Shown: one piece after another, positions 41,692 through 52,893 of the stretch
Numbering within the stretch: the first letter of the stretch is position 1
How the letters are laid out: each line of letters opens with the position of its first letter
From: Hyaloperonospora brassicae
Lineage: Eukaryota; Oomycota; Peronosporomycetes; Peronosporales; Peronosporaceae
Direction: 5' to 3'
Length of the DNA: 64,000 nucleotides
NCBI GenBank assembly: GCA_947650285.1
Contig: CANTFL010000138.1
Span: 124,001 to 188,000 of the forward strand
Notes under the pieces: generated by a model
The model's input: only the letters and a program-made list of their open reading frames with translations
Database searches by the model: none
Told to the model about the DNA's origin: nothing
Translations under genes and position numbers: made by a program

Positions 41692-43293
41692 CTATGCGGG
41701 GTGACTCAAGACCCACAGAGCCTGGTGCCTGTGCCAGCCTCTGCGGCAGACGATTCGTCGTCTGCTGCTCGTTCTTCGCCTGCAGCAACAGGTGCTGCAG
41801 GTGCACGCGGCATCACACCGCGTGCGCATGATGACCCCGACATTGAGGTCATCTACTCTGGCGAGTCAGACGTGTCTGACTCGGGCAATGCTCCAGAGGC
41901 GTCTCGCTCACCGGCGACGCCTCAGTATTCGCCAAGGCCACTGCCGAACGAACGGACTCGTGAGTTGCAACACAGTCTGTTCGGCAGTGATGACGAATCT
42001 GGTGATGAGTATGTTTGCTCATCACCGAATCGGCTCGTGCTCCTTCGCACGAGCGACCTGACGATGGTGCAACCCATCGTCATACTGACAACCGTGGTAC
42101 CAACGAAGGATACCACCGTGAAGCGTGATGAGCTGAAGCCGTGGCGTTTGCCCGAACGGCTCATCAATAGCTTGTCTCACGAGACAAGCCAACACCATCG
42201 AATACCCTTATTCGATGCGACTGAGCTTCACGGCTTGAGTCCCAGCACGAGCAACTTTCGCGCTGAAGAAGATTTTTAATCTCGATGTCTTCCTCAGACA
42301 TCGATGGTACAACAGCAACCAAAAGCGTGACAAAACCTCGCTTTTGGCTGTGTGGAACGCGTTCGTCCAAAACGTAAAGAATTTTGGACGAGAAGGGTGG
42401 CTCAAGAAACTTGAGGCGACACGCCTCAGGTTTGAAAAGCGAACGCCAACCGGTGCCAGGTACCGGTTGCACTGTTTGTCGAGTGAGGCAGGCATTCCTT
42501 GCCTCACATGGGGAGACCCTTGTGCGAGTTGTGTTGAAAACTCGCAGCGTGCACATAGGGACGTGTATTCCCTAAGTTCGCCCAGGGGAAGGGCACATCT
42601 CTCGGAGGAGATGCGTGACGCGATTGCAAACTTGCAATCCGTCTACAAGCGCCTAGGGCGCGTGTTTACCGATGGGCCACAGGACTCATCGGATGGGTCT
42701 CGTCATACTGGCGGACGAGGCCTTCAACATCCATCAGCAGCTGAGAGCGGGGCTTCCAGCTGTTCCAAGAGGGTGGATACCCCCGCCACTGGACGAGGTA
42801 GCTCGTCCTTGATCCTGAATCGTCACGGTGATTCAAGATACGCTCCACTAGAAAGCGTTGATCACCGTGAGCATCCACCAAAGGATGTGGTGGAGGAGGA
42901 AAGACCTCCTCCAGATGATTCTGTTCACCATCTCGACCCTTACGAGATGGATCACGCAATGATGAATTGCGCGATGACTTGAAGCACGAGCGCGATCGGC
43001 GCTACGCTTTCACTGATACCGTGCGGAAGAACCGCAAGGATCACGAGGCTGATCGGGCGAGGGATCGCGCCGATTATTCCACAGCGCAGCTCCAGGTCGA
43101 GCGGGATGTCCGCTCCCTATTCGGCGAGCTGGCGACAGCTCGCGGGGAGATATCTCGGTTGAGTTCCGAGGTATCATATCTGCGCGACCAGACGGATCGT
43201 CTGGAGCGCGAACGCAAGAACTTGATGGATGTTCTTGAACGTGGGGGCTATCTTCATCGGAAGAAGAAGGCTCGTACTGACAGTACGACCTAA
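41692..43293 (+). pseudogene. Antisense gene of family A (A3, frameshifted)
   Basis: Same gene as in A1 and A2 but broken by an extra C near 41728, an extra A near 42275 and a one-base loss near 42960. The frame is otherwise recognisable to the [10 protein letters not shown] end. Its N-terminal part is the most diverged of the three copies (region 41990-42110), yet the inverted repeats there remain perfect with different bases. Confidence 0.85.
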
Positions 43294-46200
43294 GCCTCCC
43301 CACGTAAAACGTAGGATGCGTGCGCATCTTACGTGGCAATTCGAGTGTGTATGCATTGCCCTTGCGATACAACACTCGAAATGGCCCAATGTACTTCGGC
43401 AGTAGTTTACTACTCCCGACACTAGTAACTGCGTGTCCAGGGAAGTTTACCGTAGACAGTAGTACTAGTTCGTTAACTTTAAATGAAAGAACATTTGCTC
43501 TTCCATTCTTGTCTGCGTTCCGTTTTTGACGGTCCACCGCATTTACGATGGTGTCCTGAACGAAACGGACTACCGCTTCTCGAGTCAGCAGGAAGTTCTC
43601 TGCTGAATCTTTGTTTTGTCTGGCACTGCGCTTCGTGCGCACTGCTAAGAGATTGCTCTCTTCTTCAGCGAGGTTGTCTTCTTCCTCGCTGACATAATCG
43701 TTGACGATGCTGAATATACCGGCATCGTCATCATCATCCGAATCAATAATAGCGTCTTCGCTATTATTGAGATGATCTTCTTCATCGATGTCGACTTGAT
43801 CGACATCGGCATCATACGTGACGACGTTAGCGTCGACACGTGATGAGCAAGAGCCAAAACGGTTTTTGCTCGAGCGAGTCCCTCCCCCTCTTATCCAAGA
43901 GTCACACTCTAGAAGGGTGGGCACACGTGGATGGCGTAGGCCATTCACGCAAAACGGTGTGTGCTGTGTGGAAGCATGCACCGAATTATCGATGGCGAAT
44001 TCCACCATGGGTAGGAATTCGCTCCAACTCGGAAACGAGTGGACATATCCTCGAAGAATCTCTTCGAGGACACGGTTCGCACGTTCCGTCTGACCATCTG
44101 TTTCGGGATGGTCATATGTAGACATCTTCAATCGTGTTCCGAGAGTACGGAACACGGTTTGCCAAAATGCCACCGTGAACCGAGAGTCACGGTCGGATAC
44201 GAGTTCACGGGGTAACCCGTGGAGTGTAAAGACCGTGTCAAGAAAGACACGAGCACAACCTTGAGCCTTGATCGACTCAGGGACAGCAGCAAGATGCACC
44301 ATCTTGCTGAATCGGTCAACAAACACAAGAATACCATTATTCTTGTGAGCGTCTTCGGGAAACCCGAAGACGAAGTCCATTGAAACGGACTGCCAGCACT
44401 CTGTCGGAACAGGCAGAGGCTGCAATGGCGCACGGGATGAAGGACTAGGCTTCACCCGTTGACAAACCTCGCAAGGACGTATGTTCTTGCGGACAAACTG
44501 AATTTGGCGTGGCCAGTAAAAGTCACGACTTACCGTGAGGTAAGTCTTTTCTCTACCACGATGACCGCCTGTTGGGGCATCTCGACACTCATACATGATG
44601 CGTAAACGCAAATCATGATGAGCGGGTACGACGACACGAGGCGTGTCGTCGGCAACAGCTGTATAGTACAGCAATCCGTTGCGTGTACTATACCGATCCG
44701 ATGAGGATCGGTACAAAGCCGGTAAATCCCTCATGGATTTACTGGATGGATTTACCAGATGATCCATCAATCGCAGAAGATCCTTATCTTCCGCGTATGC
44801 CTTTCGTACGTCGTCAAGTAAACTTGACGACGGGACACATACTGACAGTGTCGCAACAGTGGGCTTATCCTCACTGTTGATTTGTGCGTCCGGCTCGAAA
44901 TCGGGCCGGCGCGAAAGCGCATCAGCGACGACATTGAGTCGTCCCGGTTTATACTCCACGGAGAAGTTATACTCCGCGAATAAAGACAGCCACCTCGCCA
45001 TCCTTTGCGAGAGGTGTGGGCTGTTTTCGGCCGTGCGTAATGACTCATGGTCCGTATAGACGATGAACGGTCTATCTCCCAAGAGATAGACGCGAAACTT
45101 AGCCAGTGCGTATTTCATGGCAAGGAGTTCCTTGTCATGCACTGGGTAATTACGATCAGCTGCTTGCAGCTGACGCGACTGATAACAGATGACGCGCTCC
45201 GCGCCATCTGCATCGAACTGCATTAACGCATAGCCGATTGCGAAATCGCTGGCGTCACATACCACATGAAATGGTCTGTCCTGATCTGCAATCGCCAAGA
45301 TCGGCGATTGCATCAAGCTTCGCTTGTACCTTCAAAGGAACGCTGGCACTCAGCGTTCCATGACCACTTGACATTTTTCTTGAGCAAGCAAGAAAGATGA
45401 ACAGTCATCTCGGCGTAGTTGCGCGAGTACTTGTTTAAGTACGCCGCAAGACCAAGGAACTTCCTTAGTCCCTTGACATCGACTGGCACTGGCCAGTCGG
45501 TGATCGCCTTGATCTTTTCGGGATCAGGGCGTACGCCGTTTTTACCCACGATGCACCCAAGAAGTGGTATTTCGCTAGCCGCGAATATACACTTCTTGAG
45601 GTTGGCGTACAACTTATGCTTGCGCATAAGTTGAAGAACCTGACGAACGTGAGTTCTGTGAACTTCTGAACTTCAACGTCCGTCTTTCCGTCCATAGCCC
45701 GGCTATGGACGAACACATCGTCGAAGTAACTCGGTGCGAAGTCTCGCACCGGTCTCAACATATTTGTGACACATCTGTTGAATGTTGCAGGGGCATTACT
45801 CAGCCCCTGTGGCATCACTAGCCACTCCCACAGCATCCCGCTGGGGGTACTCACTGCCGTGAACGGGACGTCCCGTTCACGCATCAGGATCTGATAGAAT
45901 CCATCCATCAGATCCATGGACGAAAAGATGGTACTCTTTGACATACCACCTATGATGACGTCCTTCCTCGGTATCGGCGTCTGAGCCGGTACCGTTGCAG
46001 CATTCAACTTGTTGAATGCGTGCACTATCCGCCACCCTCCTGTGGCCTTTCGCACACAGAAGGTCGGAGATCTGTGAGGGAATCGTCGATTCCCTCACAT
46101 GGACCGCTGCTAAGCGATAGGCAAAGAACTTGTCGATCGCTATCACTTGTTCACGAGGCAGTGGCCACTTCTTCATGACACAGTATTTCGAGCCCGGTTT

Positions 46201-47518
46201 GAGCTCGATCTCGTGTCGAGTGCCTTTGTCCTTAGGCAACTCGCAAGGTACGGATTCAGGGAGCACATCCCTGAATTCGATCAAATCCTTATACAAAGGA
46301 TTTGCCTGAAGTGACTCCCAGGATTGGGACGTGTATCTCTCAATCCGAGTCTTCTCATCGAGGACGCTTTCGTCCATCGATGAGCTGCTGAGAACCCGTT
46401 CGTTCTCAGCAAATACTGTTGCCGACCGAATGTCGGTCACATACTCGTCCTCTGTGACGAGTATGCGGATCTGCTTGACTTTGCCACTACGCAGATCACG
46501 CAAGAACCGTTTCGGTTCTAGCGTTGGCAACTGAGTTATCTCCGAAGTCAACTTCGGAGGCACAATCAGATCAAGCGTATAAGCGCCTACACTTGATCCG
46601 TCATCAAACAAGACGTTTAACGTCTCGATTACTTCCTGGGAACTTGCTTCCACAGGTTGCTGAAGGCCTAATCCTTTAGCAAGTGACTCTTGAGGAATTC
46701 CTTCCTCAAGTACGTGGGGACTTATTCTCTCGACGTCTTCTGACTGTGGCTGTGCAACCACAGTCAGGTAACCGATCCTCTACGGTCGACTCTCCAGTCG
46801 ACCTAGGATTTTCATGTTGCCCCTTGGGGGCAACAGACTTCTTTCTTCTAAGATGCTGCCCGCTAGGCATGCATCCATGTCCCGGTCCACTCGACTTATT
46901 CGAGTGGTGGACCTTCGGCGCAGCCTGTACTTCTGTACAGCCGCCGGGAGCTTGCTCCAAAGTGTAGTGATCAACTACACTGTGATCTTGTGCAGTCGTG
47001 CTAACGACCGTACCGCAAGTGAGGCCATCGCACTCACTCGCAGAACATCCACACGCTTGTGGACGCTCCAAGGTGTTCATCAGATGGCCATCTGATGAAC
47101 AAGCGGCAGGCATCTTCACGGATCGATGCTGCCAGCTCACTCTTGGCTCGTACTTTCTGAGCCAAGGTAATCCCAGGATGACATCAAATTTGTCATCCAG
47201 ATCCAGTACGATGAAGTCATCATCGTACTGTTCGCCCTCTAACGTGTAGTGGATTCCTACTACACGTTTCTCAACGGTTATCGATGCGCCTGTTGCAAGG
47301 CGCACCGTCATCCTTGTGAGGGGAATGTCGCGCTCAACGAACTTGAGCCTACGACCCTCTAGTGACTGGCGACGAAAAAAGTTGTTCGACGCCCCACAGT
47401 CTACTAGGGCACGAAGCGACAAATCATTTGTCGCTTCCAACTTCAAGGTGATGAGCGAAACGTCATCACCAGGTGCAGAGACACACAATGATTGTGTATC
47501 TGGAGCAACTTTCGTCAA
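42666..47518 (-). pseudogene. pol with chromodomain (A3), multiply frameshifted
   Basis: All pol domains are present in order on the minus strand, but split. Breaks: an inserted base near 46769 after protease; a +1 change at 46074-46098 before RT; an 8-bp tandem duplication near 45661-45668 after YFDD; a one-base loss near 45329 before RNase H; TGA at 43010-43012 before the chromodomain (42666-42959). Unlike A1 and A2, the integrase and acidic linker are fused in frame at the G run 43884-43888. Confidence 0.9.
46074..46098 (-). repeat. Perfected hairpin with frame-breaking change in A3 pol
   Basis: Arms gtgagggaatcg and cgattccctcac (12 bp) surround one base. A1 and A2 have a 24-nt sequence here with only about 7 paired bases and an intact frame; A3 has 25 nt. 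Confidence 0.95.
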
Positions 47519-47547
47519 GAGATTTGCAAATTCTCTTGAGGTTGCTG

Positions 47548-47590
47548 GATCAGTAGGGCGCTCCGCCCCTACTGACCCCGACCATTTTTT
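47548..47590 (-). promoter_or_regulatory. Candidate -1 frameshift signal (A3)
   Basis: Heptamer A_AAA_AAT at 47590-47584, 9-nt spacer, CAGTAGGG hairpin; sequence identical to A1 and A2. Confidence 0.78.
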
Positions 47591-48723
47591 GATGGTCCGT
47601 CTCGCTGTTGCGGCTTCGCAACAGCGCTGGACCCACGCCCATTGCCCTTTCTGGCAAAAGGTCGTCCATTTCGCTCAGCACTGTTTGGTACTGGGCGTGG
47701 AGCACTACACTCGTATGCGTAGTGCCCTAACTTCTGACAGCGATTGCACCTCTGCAATCGCTTGTTGTTTGTAGAGCGAGGTCTCTCGCTCTCAACATAG
47801 CAGAGGTCCATTGGTTCTGGACCTCCGATCTCTTGTCGTATCGGTGGACGGTAAGAGTTTGAGCTAGCATGAGCCTGTCTCATGCTAAAGTCTTCCTGTT
47901 CCGCGGCTGATATCGCTTCTTCAAGCGTATTCAGCTCAAGGCGGAACAGGTGGCTCCTGACGGGCCCTTCTGCGAGCCCTTGCATGAACACCGTAATCAA
48001 CGTGTGTTCATGTACTGGGTTGGCAGTTATACTACTCGCAAGGAGTCGTATATGTTGTGCGTAAGCGTGCACATCACGCTTACCCTGCTTGAGTTTCAGG
48101 AGCTCTGAGCGAGCCCTGAACTCAGCACGTGGCGGCTCAAACGTTTGTCTGAGCCGGGACTTGAAGTCATCTAGCGACCTAAACACATTTGGGTCGCTAC
48201 TCTCGAGTCCCAGGGACCAAGTTTTGGCACGCCCTGCCAAGTGGGTCTGAGCAAATGTGAGTTTCATTTGCTCATCTTCGACGCGACGAGCTCTTAGGGC
48301 TCTGTCGAGTTCGACAAACCTTAGTGACAGGGAGTCCTCCGGGACTCCACTGTACTTGGAAATGTCGACTTTCATGACTTCGGGACGACGCGCATGCGCC
48401 GTCCCGCCCACAGCAGCATGGAATTGCTGCTGTCTCAACAGCTCCGTCTGTTGAGCACCGAGTTCTCTCAACTGCTCGGCCTGTTGAGAGCCTTGCTGGT
48501 GAAGCAAGGCTACTTTCTCCCTCTCGAGAGCAAGTTCATTCTGAATGAACTTGGCGATAGCGGCATGTTGTTGGTCTCTGTCTAGAGACTCCAACATGGC
48601 GCTAATGGCGAACTCGCCTACGGTAGAACTCATTCGCTCTACCGCACTCCATTCGATGTCACTCAAATGGGTAAACCCTTCACGCGTGGCGTGAAAGGCG
48701 TCTTCTTCATCCAACATGTTCAT
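47569..48723 (-). CDS. gag (A3, 384 aa, intact)
   Basis: Complete Gag: Gln/Glu-rich helix, capsid domain (RFVELDRALRAR; LLKLKQGKRDVHAYAQ), EPMDL, zinc knuckle CNRCQKLGHYAYEC and a basic tail ending NGRGQ at TAG 47569-47571, which lies in the frameshift hairpin. It is the reference for judging the nonsense codons in A1 and A2. It could supply Gag in trans to other copies. Confidence 0.93.
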   Translation of the reverse strand: MNMLDEEDAFHATREGFTHLSDIEWSAVERMSSTVGEFAISAMLESLDRDQQHAAIAKFIQNELALEREKVALLHQQGSQQAEQLRELGAQQTELLRQQQFHAAVGGTAHARRPEVMKVDISKYSGVPEDSLSLRFVELDRALRARRVEDEQMKLTFAQTHLAGRAKTWSLGLESSDPNVFRSLDDFKSRLRQTFEPPRAEFRARSELLKLKQGKRDVHAYAQHIRLLASSITANPVHEHTLITVFMQGLAEGPVRSHLFRLELNTLEEAISAAEQEDFSMRQAHASSNSYRPPIRQEIGGPEPMDLCYVESERPRSTNNKRLQRCNRCQKLGHYAYECSAPRPVPNSAERNGRPFARKGNGRGSSAVAKPQQRDGPSKNGRGQ

Positions 48724-48767
48724 GTTGGATGATGTGGTCCTTGGAAGGACTACAAAGTGCTACCAGG

Positions 48768-49158
48768 TGTAACGGGGCACACCCTTGAGTAACTTAACGC
48801 AAGGGTTTTGAGTGCCCCGACAGACGTACACGTGGCAAGCGAGGAAGCGTAGGTAGGGTAAAAGTAGAACTGTTATATTAATAAATTAAGTCTTTAAACT
48901 ACTGTCTCTCTGTTTGACTTAACTCAATTATGCTAATATAACTGAGTGTATGGTGACGTCTCGTCACCACTCATTGCGCGCGTCTTGCGGCGATTGGTAG
49001 GTTGATATCATCACGATATCAACCAATGAACAGACCCTTTGGTCGACCCTTCAATATCACCACTTTGGTGATATTGTTTTAAAGAATATCCATCTTTATA
49101 TTCTTTATTGTCACTTTCCTTAAAGTGACAATTTCATGTAACGGGCTGCCCCGTTACA
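48768..49158 (-). repeat. 5' LTR of Gypsy A3
   Basis: 391 bp, canonical termini; primer site TGGTAGCACT two bases inside. Confidence 0.95.
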
Positions 49159-51450
49159 CCAAAGGCTTCTACGCCGCGCTGCACTGCTGGCCCCCGTCAG
49201 CCACTATCACCAAGCTCGACGACCTGATAAAGAACTTAGCGTGACGTAAGGGCAACGGAAGGCGGTCTCGCTTATGGGTGCAAGCGAAGCAAGCAGCACT
49301 GCTATCCGGAGGGGAGGCATGTCCATCCGTGCATCCGTACTGAAATGAAGACACTTGCAGCCTTTACAGTAGGTAAATGGGCGCTGTCCTCTACCACACT
49401 AATTCTCTTCATCGGCGACATGATGTGGGGCGGCGGGGACACGAATCCGCGTTACATCACTCCGCGCTAGGAGGCTGACGTGGAACCGCAAATACTTAGT
49501 TCAATCTGGGAGACCGGGGATGATGCGGTCGCGGTGGCGACTGCAGAACACACTGGAGGAAGAGACGTGCGACGGATAATAAGCACGCGGATTGTTTCTT
49601 AGTGAAGGAAAAGATCACGAATACAATGTTGAAGAGAGCATCACAATCGACGTGCGAACGGCAATGATCGGCAGTACTCGCTACGAGATGGCCGTGGACA
49701 CCATTCGTAACAGTCCTTTTGACTCGAGGTGGATTCATCACGCGTCAATGGCAAACACGTCGTTGCAACTTGACCAACAAAGGAGTCAGTTGCAAGCCCT
49801 ACAGTGCAAGTATCGCACGTAACAAAACAACACTTATCGACACTCTCTTATGGAATTAGATCGAGTACAACTTAGTGCTGCTTACATCTACAGACAGCAT
49901 GAAAATGATGCCCATGGCTAAGCAACGGCAAATCGGTCGTTTCTGCCTCGCACTGGCGTACAATCTCTCTTGCGCTGGCCGGCCGTGGGCAACACCCTCA
50001 TATCGGATCAAACTGAAGCCCACAAGCATCATGACGGGACGTTGGATTGCAGCCGCACGACTCTTTTGCACTACGATGCAGGTCAATTGTGTGGCACAAC
50101 CCAAGTGCACTTCGTGGCGGCGTCCGTCGGGGCACCCGTCTCTTGCGGCACTCCTGGCTGCTTCGGAGCACATGCATCTCTCATGCGCATCGTGCAGCTT
50201 CAAGCAGATAAGCATCGGTGGCAGCCGCGCCGTGGAGTCCTGAAGAAGATTGTGGCTATCCAGCAATAATGACAAGTTGAACAGCAAAGTGACAAGTGCG
50301 TGATAGCGAATGACTATCGCGTCGTCTCACTTGGCGCATTCATGGTCTAGTGGATGAAGTTACGGCAAATACGTGCAGCGTTCCCGCAAGTCACACGAAC
50401 GATGTATCGGCTGAAGAGTACCAATTTTATCGCTGAAATTGGGCAGCGCAGGACACGGCCCCGAGTGATCCCACGGCTTCTAAGCATCCGCCAGCCATGA
50501 CCTCTCCTCAGCGCAACTACATTGTCAACATATCTTGGCGCTATTGGGTCGCCACGAGGGCGTCGACGATGTTTGCATCCACAATTAAACCTTTGCAATT
50601 GCGCTGTAGTAATAATCAAGCACCGCGTGGGAGGCGGCCCAAACGACGCTTATAAAAAGTGTTATGACACGATAGACAAGGGTGGCGGTCTTCGCGGCTG
50701 CGAACAAACGCTGTTGCTATGCGGCTGCAACGAGGGCTCACGCGATCAATACCGTGCGGCTCTAATGCATGAAAGACCCGACCTTATCGGATAAAGACAA
50801 CCAAGTAATTGATAGCCCAGTCAACGGCCTGCCTTGCATGCTTTCGCAGCTTGACCTACCACCATTGGTGGCGCCGAAGAAGGCCGGAAAGGAATCTCGT
50901 GAGATAAGCGCTCTCGGATACTCTTCTACGACACTTCGGACTTGCTCCACAACAGGACTTTCACCAGGTGGACAATCCGATTTTCGCTACCTGCGCTTAT
51001 TCGGTGAAACTTTCTCGGCAGCCTGGGCCCAAACGGCTTCGGGTCGGTTATTCATTGAGTACACGGGCCAACACATGCAGCGACAACCACGTGGATCGCA
51101 TTCATGCCATACATCGCGAAGAAGACAACGGACAATGTTGTTGAGTACATTGAACTTGTCCATGCCCTCCGAAAATTGAAGGTGAGCGGATCGTGACACA
51201 GCGCGTAGTGGGCAACAGTGCGATGGGGCTTTCACAGCGCTGAATGCACCGCTCCCCCTTTAAGCATCGACTTAAATCCCTCTATCGCAAGGCGAGAGCA
51301 CTCGCAGACGAAGTTGTGGTCGCACACTAGGCTCATTCCTACCGCGAGTACAACATGGTGGTGAACAGAGCAGCCAACATTGCGATGGACACTCGAGAAT
51401 TCTCTCAGGTGCTCACACCGACTTATCGCCATCCCGTATGCTCAGTAAGA
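49159..51450 (+). pseudogene. LINE open reading frame, piece 4 of 4, with RNase H domain
   Basis: Broken sequence that near its end contains an RNase H-like series: NVVEYIELVHALRKLK at about 51140, VVGNSAMGLSQ, LYRKARALADEVVVAH and EYNMVVNRAANIAMDTR at 51340-51390, with the expected acidic and Asn/Asp positions of type I RNase H in LINE ORF2 proteins. Several stops and frameshifts occur. The first ~1.5 kb is LINE-like by position only; phrases such as FYAALHCWPPSATITKLDDL are protein-like but not assigned. Confidence 0.6.
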
Positions 51451-51999
51451 ACCTCGTTTTTAGACACCAATAAGTGGCTCGAGAATCAGCCTGTCATGAA
51501 AAGCGAGGAGCACGGAGGGCCGGCAATATCGGCGCGCGGGAGCGCAGCCGCAACGCGACAGTCCTCACGGCGGCAAGCAGCCATTCGAGGCCTCGCAGGA
51601 ACGTTAAAATTGAGAAAGCGGCGCAGCGACTGGATCGCGGCAGAATGGGTATCTTAGGTCGGAATTTGTACCGCAACATTTATCACCTCCATTGTCATCT
51701 AAATGTCATTCGTCCGATGGTGATGATATTAGGGGATATTAAAGTTTGACATGTTTTGACGCTTGTAACACTATTTAATGTTATGCCCCACATTCATTGA
51801 GTAATCACACTTGGTCTATTAGGAGAAAGCTATTGGTGTAAGACTTGAAATAACCTATGATTAGGCTGAGTATTTTCGGTTTCTATAGGCTCGGCCTCAT
51901 CAAACAATTCTATCGACACGTGACGGTGCACTAGGACGAGCAGTATCGGTAAGTAATTGTTGAAACCACCCGAATACGCGCATTAGAAAAACCAGCGCA
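51451..51999. other. Non-coding region
   Basis: Includes a GC-rich stretch with one open frame to 51657 that I cannot connect to a family, then AT-rich DNA. Likely contains the 3' end of the LINE; no poly(A) tract seen. Confidence 0.4.
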
Positions 52000-52893
52000 A
52001 CAGTTGTTACTTTATACAAAGTTGCAACTCGTTGGTTTTAAAATTCATCTTGCGTTTTTTTGTCGTAATCCATGTTTAGAGTACATCATTTGGTCTATCT
52101 CAGTCATTCCGTCTACTTGCAAAAAAATATTTTGGCGAAGATTGGCGATTTGGTCCATTAAAACATTGCACTGGGCTTGTTTATGGCGATGGATATCATC
52201 TTCTAAACCTTGTTGTGTGTCCCCACATAGATATTCGTTTTACACAGCGAGAAAGAAACCGTCCACCGAGTTCTCGTTTCCTATTGATAAAGTACGATAC
52301 ACTGTGCTGCTAGTACTGGAAATAAACTCTAGATAATGGCTAGTATTTGGGGTGCCACACTGTCACTTGTCCACCCCCTTCCTCGTGCAATAAATATATT
52401 GTTTCACTTGTCCGTAGCAAAGTCGAACATATTCTTTACTTCGTCCGCTGTAAGTCGGCAATTTAAACCCGTCTACCGTTAGGCCTACAGCACCGTGCTA
52501 CATGGCCAAGGTATTATTGCATATCTGCTGGCTATGTAAAATCAGCATAGTTTGCTGCATCAACTCTTCATGGTAGATTTGAACATGACTAATAGCAAAA
52601 TCATTTTTAACTTTACCTATGTCTCTCATAATGTATCGGATATCCTTGGAAATGGTACGCTCGAATTCTTGAAGGAGCACGTCGACTTAATACAGCGATT
52701 TCGATCAACCAATTCCTACGTTTAAAGGATCGCCTTTTCCTTGGTAAGCTGCTTGGACAAACTCTTGGAGATACGGCGTTTCTTCTTCACGAACGACAGA
52801 ATGATGCTGGATATTGGTGTTAATGCGCTCAATCACGAATTCTTTACTGCTTTCAAACGGGTTTTGAGGTTCATCTTTGCCCTTTTTGCTCAT
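52000..52893 (-). pseudogene. Gag-like retroelement relic
   Basis: From ATG at 52893: a charged N-terminal region (NPFESSKEFVIERINTNIQ; EETPYLQEFVQAAYQGKGD), two in-frame stops six codons apart near 52690-52707, then LLQEFERTISKDIRYIMRD and HVQIYHEELMQQTMLIL. After another stop comes VDGFKLPTYSGRSKEYVRLC, a phrase typical of Gypsy gag ('lp-x-y/f-x-G' followed by a helix). Further broken frames run to about 52000. No pol follows. Alternative: remnant of a host gene. Confidence 0.35.

Larger units (their letters stand above)
41158..49158 (-). mobile_element. Ty3/Gypsy family A copy A3
   Basis: Full-length, minus strand: 5' LTR 48768-49158, intact gag, broken pol, broken antisense gene, 3' LTR 41158-41555. 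Flanking 5-mers are ccgag and ccaaa (two G-to-A differences). The first LTR base pair at 41158 is changed (agtaacgg instead of tgtaacgg). pol has at least three indels and a TGA. Both LTRs are of the 'gagtgtatg' subtype. It is tail to tail with A2. Confidence 0.93.

Noticed and set aside
49856..50287. 143-codon minus-strand open frame
   Set aside because: Lies opposite the LINE relic and shows no family resemblance.
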